64,000 bases of DNA from BMS3BBIN04 sp964552465 (GTDB lineage: Bacteria > Electryoneota > Electryoneia > Electryoneales > Electryoneaceae). The notes beneath the pieces were generated by a model, which saw only the letters and a list, made by a program, of their open reading frames with translations, was not told the DNA's origin and ran no database searches. The position numbers and the translations under genes are program-made. The stretch's first letter is position 1; each line of letters begins with the position of its first letter. Shown here one piece after another: positions 15,919 through 24,592 of this stretch. The DNA lies in NCBI GenBank assembly GCA_964552465.1, contig CAZKGR010000001.1, positions 62,001-126,000 of the forward strand. The letters run 5' to 3'.

Positions 15919-16526
15919 GATTGCCCCAAACGTTGCAGACTCTGAATTCCGGTCATCCAGTCTTCGAGCAGCACCTGCAGCTCATATTCAACGAGGTCAG
16001 CAATCAGAATGCTGTCACGATTCTCTTGTGCTTCGATCATCTCACCGAGAATGCTTGAGATCTTCTCCGTCAGCTTCTCGAGAGTTTGATTGCCAGTGTC
16101 GATTTCACCAGGTGTTACCTGGAATAGAGTTGTGATGGAAAGTGTTGTTCGGGTTAGCACTTGTAATCCATCGATGCAGCGGAGCAGACGATCGTTCGCC
16201 TGTTCAAAACTGGTCGCACGAAACATCTCTGCCGTGTTAGCTAGCTCCTTGACAACAGCGCCGTGGAATTCGACGATGCTACCCAGGGTCTCATTTGCAA
16301 GGTCAACAGCTCGTGCAGTTTCGAGCTCGAAATCGCTGCTGCCATCAATTGCCTGCAGATGGCGTTCTGGTTTGCCAGTGATGTCTTCACCATTGTAGCT
16401 GACTTTGATGATACGGAGCTGCTCATCAAGATCCTGTGCTACTGTTCCAACGACATCAGCAATTGTCCCGGCTTCCGGGTGATCAAAACCAATGTCAGCG
16501 CCATTCACTTTCACACTGATCATCAT
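15915..16526 (-). CDS. Unrecognised protein: possible beta-grasp N-terminus plus helical C-terminus
   Basis: 203 residues, function unknown. Residues 1-70 (ISVKVNGADIGFDHPEAGTI, then a helix, IIKVSYNGEDITG and FELET) look like a ubiquitin-like or ThiS-like beta-grasp fold; the remaining 130 residues are helical. The same gene is translationally coupled on both sides: ATGA overlap with the GT9-CgeB gene and GTGA overlap with the FliT-like gene. AGGAGG precedes the ATG. Coupling between glycosyltransferases and filament genes suggests a role in flagellin handling, for example holding flagellin for modification, but this is inference only. Confidence 0.75.
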   Translation of the reverse strand: MMISVKVNGADIGFDHPEAGTIADVVGTVAQDLDEQLRIIKVSYNGEDITGKPERHLQAIDGSSDFELETARAVDLANETLGSIVEFHGAVVKELANTAEMFRATSFEQANDRLLRCIDGLQVLTRTTLSITTLFQVTPGEIDTGNQTLEKLTEKISSILGEMIEAQENRDSILIADLVEYELQVLLEDWMTGIQSLQRLGQS

Positions 16527-19384
16527 GCCCTCCTTTCGACACGAATCGCTGGCTTGTGTGCCTCGCGAACGGAGTCGATTATTGTTTCAAGGCGTTGTTT
16601 GTATGTGTGTTCCGCCAGAATGCGTGTCCTGGCAAGGTTGCTCACCCTTCGTGCGCTATCTGGATTATCCTTCAGATATTGGATTTTTTCTACGGCTTCA
16701 TCAGGTGTGCGGTAGGTAAAACACTCATGTTCAGCATCGAATAGTTCATGCAGATCTGCCTGATCATCTGTGAGCAGCACACCACTGGCACAAGGCACAT
16801 CGAACACTCGCTGATTTACCGATGTCGGCATCTGGTAGCTGGTGCTATTCAGCTGGATGGAGTTGGCATAATACTGTGCGAGCCCAGGACCGTAGTCGAT
16901 TTGATCAAGCGCTCGGATTCCAGGAATGGACTTACTCCAACCCTCCTCACCTACGATTTCCAAACCGTAAGTGAGTGTTGCCTGTGCAATACGCTTTCTG
17001 TCTTCTCTGGTAGCGCGGAGAGCGACCAGGGTTGTAAAACGGAGTTTGTCTCCTTGGGTCCAATCCTGCGTAATAACCGGGAACTGCTGAACGGCAACGT
17101 TCAGAGCATCCCACGGATCGCAACGCTTATCCAGTAGTTCCTGTACTGCCATCCGCAAGACAGGTTCATGTGAGGAACGTACTTTCGCACGTCCTTCCCA
17201 CTCGCGGACAGGTTCAACCATTGAGTTGGCGACCCATCGGGGTCCATGCAATGGTCCGACCTGTGCATTGCTAACAACGAAAGCGGTTTCATCAGTGGCC
17301 AGCGGCAAATAATTCACACGTTGGAACCCATACTCGTTGAGTTCCTTGATTGTGTTGTGCTCCCAGGTGAAAATGTGAGCCATCTCCCCGGCTGCTGCCT
17401 GATGGTCAAGAAGTATGTATTGCGGACGGTCAGCGAACCATGACACATAGGGCAACTTGATTTTTTCGAGCAATGAAGCGAGTTCACCATCCTGATCGAA
17501 TCCCAAGTGATTTACTGTCATCAGAACGTCAGCTTCGAGGCTGGCCATCAACAATTGTTCGATGACATTGCCTGACTCGAGATATCGGAGCGATATGATG
17601 TGGTGCCCCAACCGCTGCAACGCGTTCCTGATCTCACTTTGCAAATAATATTCGCTCTCCAGCAGAAGTACAGTCGCCCGTTCATCGCGGAATCTGGGAC
17701 GGGCAAACCGCGCGTATGGTGACACGATTCCATCATCGACAAATGATGTGTCGTTCGTCAGCTGATGTGATTCCTGCTGAACTTCCTGATGAACCTCTGA
17801 TGTCTTCCTGTGTGCACCAGTTATTCCATGAAGCGAATCTATCAAGCGAGAAAAAGCCTTCTGAGTTGCTTCTACCCGGGATTCAGGATTCTCACCAGAG
17901 GTGTTTTCGAGTTCAAACCTGAACAGCGCGAGCAAAGGATGTAATTCATGAGCGTGAAGGAAATCAGAAAGCACTTTGTCCTGTACTTCATCTATCTGCC
18001 GCGCCAGGCGTTGCAACTGATCAGTATCTGAAGTATCGCTGACCAAATCTTGCAAGGCATTCGTTGCAGCCAAACCTGTATTAGCCAATTCCAACAGGTT
18101 CTTCGCGCTCTCCCATTCAACCAGGTGCAGGTCATGGATCAGGCTTGCATCAGCCTTTTCGCCAACGAAACGTGCTTTCAGGAGAACACGATAGGCTTCA
18201 CGCAACGGATCAAACCGTTTCGTGCGTCCGTGTAATAGCCGTGTGTTCCAGAAACCATCCTCATCGAAATACGTTCTGGTGATTCGGACAGGAGCACTCA
18301 ACTCATATCGATCCGGTACCGTATTGCCGAGCATGTCCAACGCCAACCGCGTAACCAGAGCTGGATCAATATGGCCATGGCAATTCAGATGCGGGCATTG
18401 CACCTCGAAATTGCATGGGAAACAATCGATATCCGGTTCGACGATCAGGTTACCGTCACCGTAAGGTCCGGTCTCCTGTGACAGTGCATTACCCGTCGTC
18501 AGGCAGAGAACCGGCGTGCCCACTGCTTGTGCGAGGTGCATGGTACCGGTGTCGTTGCTGATGACCAGGCTAGCTTGTTCCAGAATCGCCGCCAAGATCG
18601 GTATGTCCGTTTTCCCAGCCAGATTAATTGCACTTGATCCGGCGATCTGCACGGCCTCTTGGATCAGCTGATTCTCGTTCGCTGTACCCGTGAACATGGT
18701 AAAAATGCCGTGTTTTTCATTCAACTCACGTGCGACAATCCCGAATGATTGCGCATCCCAGCGTTTGCTCGGATGCGACGCGCCGACCTGCATAACGACA
18801 GTCGGTGCTGAATTATCATTAGCTCCCAGGGATCGGAGCATAGACTGAGCTCGTGCTCTTGCATCATCAGGGATTGAATAGTTCATCGGGGGAATTGTAT
18901 TGTCCCTCTTCCCTGTCATACCCAGTTGCAAATCGGCCAGATGGAATGGATTCAGCCCACGAGCCAAATGAGATGTCATCGCCATGCGTGCCCAATCACC
19001 CGCAATCCTGCGATTCCCATGCTCATCGAAGAACTGTCCTGCGACTACATCCCCGTGCATCAGGTGGCTGACAGTCGCGGATACGGTATCGTAACCAAGG
19101 TTGTAATTCAAGTCGAACGGAATCGCCCGCAGATCACTGAGCTCATGCACGACTTGCAAATAGTATTCAATCAGCGGCGGATTCTTTGCTGAACTGCGTA
19201 TCAGGGAATCAGTGTCCAAAGCGTGCACGTGCTCAACATTCAGCCCCTCTCCCACCGAGACAAAGGTCTTCGGGACGATGAGGTGAATCTCACAGCCATG
19301 ATGAAGTTCATGCAGCCGGTCAATCATCGGACCGGTGAGCAGGATGTCTCCCATGCGGCTTAGTGTGAGCACGGCGATTTTCAT
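16523..19384 (-). CDS. Fusion glycosyltransferase: GT9 (heptosyltransferase-like) plus CgeB-like
   Basis: 953 residues. Residues 1-360 are a GT9 domain: MKIAVLTLSRMGDILLTGPM at the N-terminus, VMQVGASHPSKRWD near 197, SNDTGTMHLAQAVGTPVLCL at 276-295 and a Cys cluster C321/C324/C330/C335. A helical linker spans about 380-570. Residues 575-945 form a CgeB-like GT-B glycosyltransferase with LPYVSWFADRP and the C-terminal NQRVFDVPCASGVLLTDD block. Probably cytoplasmic and adds sugar to flagellin before export; the donor sugar is unknown. Ends coupled to the 203-residue gene and starts at an ATG overlapped by the end of the upstream gene. Confidence 0.85.
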   Translation of the reverse strand: MKIAVLTLSRMGDILLTGPMIDRLHELHHGCEIHLIVPKTFVSVGEGLNVEHVHALDTDSLIRSSAKNPPLIEYYLQVVHELSDLRAIPFDLNYNLGYDTVSATVSHLMHGDVVAGQFFDEHGNRRIAGDWARMAMTSHLARGLNPFHLADLQLGMTGKRDNTIPPMNYSIPDDARARAQSMLRSLGANDNSAPTVVMQVGASHPSKRWDAQSFGIVARELNEKHGIFTMFTGTANENQLIQEAVQIAGSSAINLAGKTDIPILAAILEQASLVISNDTGTMHLAQAVGTPVLCLTTGNALSQETGPYGDGNLIVEPDIDCFPCNFEVQCPHLNCHGHIDPALVTRLALDMLGNTVPDRYELSAPVRITRTYFDEDGFWNTRLLHGRTKRFDPLREAYRVLLKARFVGEKADASLIHDLHLVEWESAKNLLELANTGLAATNALQDLVSDTSDTDQLQRLARQIDEVQDKVLSDFLHAHELHPLLALFRFELENTSGENPESRVEATQKAFSRLIDSLHGITGAHRKTSEVHQEVQQESHQLTNDTSFVDDGIVSPYARFARPRFRDERATVLLLESEYYLQSEIRNALQRLGHHIISLRYLESGNVIEQLLMASLEADVLMTVNHLGFDQDGELASLLEKIKLPYVSWFADRPQYILLDHQAAAGEMAHIFTWEHNTIKELNEYGFQRVNYLPLATDETAFVVSNAQVGPLHGPRWVANSMVEPVREWEGRAKVRSSHEPVLRMAVQELLDKRCDPWDALNVAVQQFPVITQDWTQGDKLRFTTLVALRATREDRKRIAQATLTYGLEIVGEEGWSKSIPGIRALDQIDYGPGLAQYYANSIQLNSTSYQMPTSVNQRVFDVPCASGVLLTDDQADLHELFDAEHECFTYRTPDEAVEKIQYLKDNPDSARRVSNLARTRILAEHTYKQRLETIIDSVREAHKPAIRVERRA

Positions 19385-21225
19385 ACCAGCCCCTTATCTT
19401 CGGCTTTGAGCTGGAACTCGTGCATGAGCAGAAACAGAGCTTCCGGTCGGGTCAATGCCCCGTCCCGCTTGCGGATTTTGTCGCTGATCGATTCCAAGGT
19501 CATTTCATCGTCTGGATTCCCCAGTGAGCTGAGGAAAGTCTTGAGTTCATCATCATTCTGTGCTGCTTCCATAAGTTCAGCTACTGTGTTTCCAGTGTTC
19601 ATGATCGGTTGAATCGCGGCATGCTGACGAATTACCTGTATCGCTTCATCCATACGGTGGGTGTATGTGTGCTCACGCATTACACGTTCCCGAGCAGCGT
19701 TTGCCATGCTTTCCGCCTCATCGGGATGTGAAAGGAAGTGATTGATCAATGCGTGGCATTCGTCCAGATCATGGAAGACAGCGACTTCTTTGCCCGCTTC
19801 AAACTGATCGGCAAGCAGTGATCGGTGATCGACTAGTTGGAATGCACCCGAGACTGCCAATTCATAGGTGCGGGGATTGACGAAATCTCCCTGCGGATTG
19901 ATGCCCTGTGTGTATGTGGACGAATGCAGATTAATGTTGATTTTCGTAGCATTGAAAATCTTGACCGTTTCTTCTGTCGTGACACGACGTCCCATCTCTT
20001 GTACAGCATTTGCCAATCCGGGAGCATCATCCCATTCGTTGCCCCACAGCCTGAAATCGTATTTCAGCAGGTTGAGGAAGAAGCGGCGGCGGTTGAAATA
20101 TCCCGCGCCTACGTGACTCAGATCGCTTCCGAAACGAGTCTGCGCTTCCTGGGACAGATCGAGCGGCTTGTGCACTTCAGGGTCTGCCGCGACTGGCAGG
20201 TAGTGTGCATGGCGCGCGCGCGCGTTCTGTAATCTGTTCGTGAACGCATCACCCTGAATGTGGAAAAACACATCATAATGCGGCGCCACCTGCGGCCACC
20301 AGTTCGCCAGTTCAGCGTCTTCTACAAACCACATCGCACTGGCTATGGATTCGTTACGGAGTGATTGTAGCGTGTCTACGGTACCCGGTGCCTGGGCGAG
20401 GAAAAATACCAACTGTGCGCGCATGGCTTTGGCTTTGGCAACCACGCCGCGCCCGAGCAGGCGTGTCAATTCACTAAGTAATTCTCTACGGTTGGTGTCG
20501 TCGGATGTCAGCGTTTCCAGTAACTTTCGACCCGCGTCGAACGAAGAATAATTCAATAGTTCAACGTGATGACCCAGTTCATTAAATGCTCTGGTGACAT
20601 ATTGCCCCATCGGCAGTGTGCCGCCATATACCGGGCCAACGACGAGGATTCTTAACGGATCATCATCACCCTTCATCACGTTGGCGGACAGCTTATGCTG
20701 TAAGACCTCGGCTGTGGATCCAGCGTATTCCCTCACTCCCGGCCATTCAACGGCTGCAGGAGTTTGACCGTTGGTCAAGCCCTGTTCCTTCAGATCTTCA
20801 ACCAGTTGATCAAGCCCCTCTGCACCGACGTACAGTCGTGTATGTTCGATCAATTTCCGCTGATCACGTGCAGACATAGCGTGGCGGAAGACATCCAGGT
20901 CGGGTTCGTACAGATAGACGTTGTCATTGGGACGGGATTCCAGCCATTGTTCGGCGAAGTATCCCAATCCCATGCCGAGCAACATGACACTCGCAGTTTC
21001 CGGAAGATTCCTGCATGCTCTGGCTACCAGCTGTTCTGCTTCCCGTTTTGGGTTGTATTGGCTGTGCAGAGACCGACCATCAACCATAAGCGATGGATCA
21101 CCTGAGCGCCCAATCACGATTTCGAAACGATCTGTTTCCAGATTCTTTTCAGCCAGATCGGCCAAGACGTAATCTCCCTGACCCTTGAGCGCACTGAGAT
21201 TCTGTTCCTGCACAGCATTGATCAC
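19381..21225 (-). CDS. Fusion of Maf-like N-terminal domain and CgeB-like glycosyltransferase
   Basis: 614 residues from the preferred start. The N-terminal 200 residues contain HSQYNPKREAEQLV (54 onward), LLGMGLGYFAEQW (82 onward) and YLYEPDLDVF, the pattern of the N-terminal part of Maf/DUF115 motility-accessory glycosyltransferases. Residues 205-600 are a CgeB-like enzyme: ILVVGPVYGGTLPMGQYV, WFVEDAELANWW, and the signature NPRTYELAVSGAFQLVD. The longer GTG start at 21276 lacks a ribosome site and overlaps the upstream gene by 55 bases; GTG 21225 has GGAGG five bases upstream and a GTGA overlap, so it is chosen. Presumed flagellin glycosylation; acceptor and donor unknown. Confidence 0.8.
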   Translation of the reverse strand: MINAVQEQNLSALKGQGDYVLADLAEKNLETDRFEIVIGRSGDPSLMVDGRSLHSQYNPKREAEQLVARACRNLPETASVMLLGMGLGYFAEQWLESRPNDNVYLYEPDLDVFRHAMSARDQRKLIEHTRLYVGAEGLDQLVEDLKEQGLTNGQTPAAVEWPGVREYAGSTAEVLQHKLSANVMKGDDDPLRILVVGPVYGGTLPMGQYVTRAFNELGHHVELLNYSSFDAGRKLLETLTSDDTNRRELLSELTRLLGRGVVAKAKAMRAQLVFFLAQAPGTVDTLQSLRNESIASAMWFVEDAELANWWPQVAPHYDVFFHIQGDAFTNRLQNARARHAHYLPVAADPEVHKPLDLSQEAQTRFGSDLSHVGAGYFNRRRFFLNLLKYDFRLWGNEWDDAPGLANAVQEMGRRVTTEETVKIFNATKININLHSSTYTQGINPQGDFVNPRTYELAVSGAFQLVDHRSLLADQFEAGKEVAVFHDLDECHALINHFLSHPDEAESMANAARERVMREHTYTHRMDEAIQVIRQHAAIQPIMNTGNTVAELMEAAQNDDELKTFLSSLGNPDDEMTLESISDKIRKRDGALTRPEALFLLMHEFQLKAEDKGLV

Positions 21226-22832
21226 AATACCCTCCGGGGACGGGATAGCGGCTGCGTCCGTGAAGAGCTTTCCCACGAATTCGAGTAAGAGCGTGATTCC
21301 GAGTTTACCCCCTTACCATTGCGGGGAATGAAGTATCCTGATTTAGCCCGTTTGATCAACAAACGTTCAACGTCTGCCTGTTTCGGATTTCGTGAGTGAT
21401 ACTTCTGCCATAGCGGAAGGATGAATTCCGGAGAATGGTGCTTCATCAACACCTTGTCCAGCCCCTCGATCGCTTCCCTGCAGTTCTCGTCAAATGAATA
21501 GGCGAGCTGGAAATGTTCGAACGCGTGCCAGGAACTACGTGGCGCCTGGAAACGGTTGAATCCCGGTGTCAAGTCCTTACCCAATGAGAGCAACCGTTCG
21601 GCCGTTGTCAGATGGAGTGTCATTCGATCTGAGGCATCCATTTCCAACGCTTCAGATGCAGTTTTTTCGTCCCCGATGGAAAGTGCCAGACTAGCCAGAA
21701 CAGGTTTTAGTGAGGGACTTGCAACGCCTGTCTCGAGCATCTGTTTCAGGAAATCGCGTGCCTGTTCAGCCTGCCCCACACCTTCGAGGAAAATGGTCTG
21801 ACGCACCGGATCAAGCAGATGGAAACGGTCGACCAACCTTTCAGCAACCTGATGCCGAAGCTGATGCAAGTGATCCCATTTCCAGGATGCCATCCACACA
21901 CCCCAGTCGCCAAGAACCTGTTCCTCTTCACGGTCGCGATCAACTCGGCGTTGCAAAGTGGATAACTCACGAATCACTCTTCGTGCACGGTGTTTGATCG
22001 AATGATTCGAACGGATGGTTTCACAAGCAATTTCGGAGAGTTGATCTCGTTTTTCTGAATCATTAAGGATGTCGAGAACAACCTCTTCGAGATTGTTGGT
22101 ATTGAAAGTGACCAGCTCCTTACCGTCTTCAAACAACCGAGATTCTCCACGTCCTTCTTCGGTCAACAGCACGGCACCACATGCCATGGCTTCGAATGTG
22201 CGCAGATTTATCCCATCAAACAGTAGTTCGTTAAGCACGATTTTAGCGCGGCGATAGTAGGACGCCACATCCTGCGGAGGCACACCTCTTTTTCCACCAC
22301 CATCAACCAGAGTAACATTCGCGATCTGACGTAGTCGATGGAGAATCGCCGATCGTTTTGGACGATGCTGGAAGTTCATTGTGCCGACAAACACGATGTC
22401 GAGATCGCGTTCTTCGTCACTGTTAGGTGGATAGAAAATGGAGCGGTCGGCGGCCAGGGGAAGCCACTTCGCCCACGTTATTCCATCTTTCAACCATAAT
22501 TCCATTGTGTCTTGTTGATCAGTCCAAACCATGTCGAACTTGCGGGCAAAATCGAGTTGCCAGAAATCATTGATCGGTCCGTCGATGGCATAAAACGCAC
22601 GCGGTGCATCGATTTTTTCAAGACCGTTGAAATAGACGCGTCGATTAATACTGTCCACCTGTAGCACGACATCAGGTCGGAATTGCAACTGTGTTATGAC
22701 CTCTGAAATGTCATCATTGAACGGATCAACGACGACATCGTTGTCAGCTCCCGGTCCCAGCCTCAAAACGTTTACTTCCGCCTCTTCCAGCGTGGGTCCG
22801 AAATACGAATCATTGAGCAGGAGAAGATTCAT
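21222..22832 (-). CDS. CgeB-like glycosyltransferase with helical C-terminus
   Basis: 536 residues. The first 300 form a CgeB-type GT-B enzyme (LNDSYFGPTLEEAEVNVLRL, APRAFYAIDGPINDFW, DIVFVGTMNFQHRPKR, and INLRTFEAMACGAVLLTEEG as the donor-site block). The last 230 residues are helical, perhaps TPR-like (FLKQMLETGV...LASLALSIGDEKTASEALEM), ending in a basic, Ser/Arg-rich tail. GGAGG precedes the ATG, which overlaps the stop of the preceding small gene (ATGA). It belongs to the glycosylation block. Confidence 0.82.
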   Translation of the reverse strand: MNLLLLNDSYFGPTLEEAEVNVLRLGPGADNDVVVDPFNDDISEVITQLQFRPDVVLQVDSINRRVYFNGLEKIDAPRAFYAIDGPINDFWQLDFARKFDMVWTDQQDTMELWLKDGITWAKWLPLAADRSIFYPPNSDEERDLDIVFVGTMNFQHRPKRSAILHRLRQIANVTLVDGGGKRGVPPQDVASYYRRAKIVLNELLFDGINLRTFEAMACGAVLLTEEGRGESRLFEDGKELVTFNTNNLEEVVLDILNDSEKRDQLSEIACETIRSNHSIKHRARRVIRELSTLQRRVDRDREEEQVLGDWGVWMASWKWDHLHQLRHQVAERLVDRFHLLDPVRQTIFLEGVGQAEQARDFLKQMLETGVASPSLKPVLASLALSIGDEKTASEALEMDASDRMTLHLTTAERLLSLGKDLTPGFNRFQAPRSSWHAFEHFQLAYSFDENCREAIEGLDKVLMKHHSPEFILPLWQKYHSRNPKQADVERLLIKRAKSGYFIPRNGKGVNSESRSYSNSWESSSRTQPLSRPRRVL

Positions 22833-23116
22833 GCAGCCTCCTCACCCGTGCTGGACAAGACAGACATTCCGAGTCTCTGGCTCCAGCGACGATTAGCGTA
22901 TGGGTATCCATCGGGGCGCAGCGGCAGGATCCGGTTAGGTCGTCCATGCGGACGCAAACCCGGTCGTGCGCTTCTTTTTGTTAACAGATCACTGGTGTGG
23001 TAAATCGGTGAAGCATGCACAAAGATGGAATAGGCGGAAACCGGAACACTGTCCCGGTTCATTGAACACGGAACTTCGTTCGGATTACTATTCAACCGTC
23101 CATACGGAATCGTCAT
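22829..23116 (-). CDS. Small Pro/Arg-rich hypothetical protein
   Basis: 95 residues, not recognised. It has no membrane segment; the middle is rich in Arg and Pro (RSARPGLRPHGRPNRILPLR). Coding status is supported only by context: it fills an otherwise 320-base hole in a tightly packed operon and its stop overlaps the next start (ATGA). GGAG lies ten bases before the ATG at 23116; an in-frame start at 23179 would overlap the GT9 gene. It could be a chance open frame. Confidence 0.4.
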   Translation of the reverse strand: MTIPYGRLNSNPNEVPCSMNRDSVPVSAYSIFVHASPIYHTSDLLTKRSARPGLRPHGRPNRILPLRPDGYPYANRRWSQRLGMSVLSSTGEEAA

Positions 23117-23150
23117 CGTGTTCCATCTCCATAACGTTCGGCTGCACAGA

Positions 23151-24584
23151 TCAATCTTGCTGTGCAACCTTTGCTTCACGGTTTACTGTGTTCACCAGGC
23201 CAGCCGTCTCCCGTTGGAAAGCCTGCACAATTGTCCCCAACCAGCGCTCTTCGCCCGTACTCACTGAATCAGGATGATCAAGTAGTCGTTTTAACACGTC
23301 GAACTGGTTTTTGCTGAGCACGCGGATTCGCCGATCAGTACTTGTCTCATCCCCTGCTCGACGTTCTGCTTTGTGGAGCAGGAACCTGAGATAAGGCAGC
23401 CATCGTTTCCCCTTGCCGAGTTGAATGCCGTCTTCTTCGGCAAGAGGTGTGTAGCTGATACCCAGATGGTCAGATCTGGCCACGAGTACAGCGAAGGCAT
23501 GGTTTGCATCCAGCATTCTCTCTTTTATCTCGTCACCTTGAGCTAACCTGGTGGCAAGCTCGACGATTTTGTCTATGGGCAGATCGTGTAGATCGTCGAT
23601 CTGCTGCTCACTGAATTCAAGCGTATTGCGCCGTACAATCGCAACGGCGCCATCCATGTACGGCCCAGTTTCAACCGGATTGGCTCCGGCCATGAACAAG
23701 CCAATGCACTTCGTCCCCGTAGCCGCCGCGAGTTGCAGCGTTCCGGTATCTCCGCTGATCAACACGTCACAAGCTGCCAGCACACCTGGCAAATCAATTA
23801 GACGAGTCTTCCCTGTCAAATCGATTACATTTTCGCGGTACGCTTCAGACAACAACTGAATCAGCTTGCTCGCGTCTGCCTGATCTACGCTCATACCGAG
23901 CAGAACGATCTCAACAGAGCTGTTGGATATCAGTCTATCAGCCAACTCGGCAAGCTTTTCCCACGGAGGACGTCTTCCTGCCGCTTTTGCGCCGAGATTG
24001 ATAGCTATACGCTTAATTTTCATAGAGCTTACGTACTTGCTACCCCTTGGTAAGGCAAAGCCTGTGCCGAGCACATTATTTCTGATAGCAGGACAGGGAA
24101 TGCGTGACGATCCCGAAGCATATGCGGCCCAGATTTCGCTCAGATGTACGGGGTTGTACTGCCGATCCTGGACACCGACGGTCAGGAATCGATGAGGTGC
24201 TGGCAAGATTTGTCTAAGCCGTGGGCCCACCCGTTCACGGGCCGGAATGCACTCTGCAATGGCACCACTAAATGGATCCTGGTTCAGGATATAGAGCAAA
24301 TCGTATGGTTCAAACTGGTCAACAGTAGATAGCCACTGTTGGGATGCGGATAGTTTGATTGTGAGTGGTGTTTTTTGTTGCCATGGAGTGGATGTCAGAT
24401 TAAGTGTGATGACCTCGTCTACCCCACTGAGCATTTCTGCCACCGGTTGGACTCGCTCGTCAACGATCAGCGTGATTTCTGATTCGGGATGGTTCTGGCG
24501 ATGCCGAAGAATCAGCGGCGAGGTTTGGATCAGGTCACCGAAGCGCGCGAGTTGCAGAATGGCTATCCGTTTCGGTTGTTTCAC
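23151..24584 (-). CDS. GT9 (ADP-heptose:LPS heptosyltransferase-like) glycosyltransferase
   Basis: 477 residues. N-terminus KRIAILQLARFGDLIQTSPL and the C-terminal-half block SGDTGTLQLAAATGTKCIGLFMA are diagnostic for GT9, which normally move heptose onto LPS core in the cytoplasm. The middle KRIAINLGAKAAGRRPPWEKL fits the donor-binding half. The C-terminal 100 residues are helical and not part of the standard fold. The context argues for flagellin modification with a heptose-like sugar rather than LPS synthesis. It starts eight bases after the stop of the TPR protein. Confidence 0.85.
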   Translation of the reverse strand: MKQPKRIAILQLARFGDLIQTSPLILRHRQNHPESEITLIVDERVQPVAEMLSGVDEVITLNLTSTPWQQKTPLTIKLSASQQWLSTVDQFEPYDLLYILNQDPFSGAIAECIPARERVGPRLRQILPAPHRFLTVGVQDRQYNPVHLSEIWAAYASGSSRIPCPAIRNNVLGTGFALPRGSKYVSSMKIKRIAINLGAKAAGRRPPWEKLAELADRLISNSSVEIVLLGMSVDQADASKLIQLLSEAYRENVIDLTGKTRLIDLPGVLAACDVLISGDTGTLQLAAATGTKCIGLFMAGANPVETGPYMDGAVAIVRRNTLEFSEQQIDDLHDLPIDKIVELATRLAQGDEIKERMLDANHAFAVLVARSDHLGISYTPLAEEDGIQLGKGKRWLPYLRFLLHKAERRAGDETSTDRRIRVLSKNQFDVLKRLLDHPDSVSTGEERWLGTIVQAFQRETAGLVNTVNREAKVAQQD

Positions 24585-24592
24585 TGGATTGC

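Noticed and set aside
21226..21276. Longer start of the Maf-CgeB gene
   Set aside because: It would overlap the upstream gene by 55 bases without a ribosome site; GTG 21225 has a good one and a four-base overlap.
16523..24584. LPS-core biosynthesis locus
   Set aside because: GT9 enzymes suggest it, but no other LPS genes are present and every gene is coupled within the flagellar cluster.
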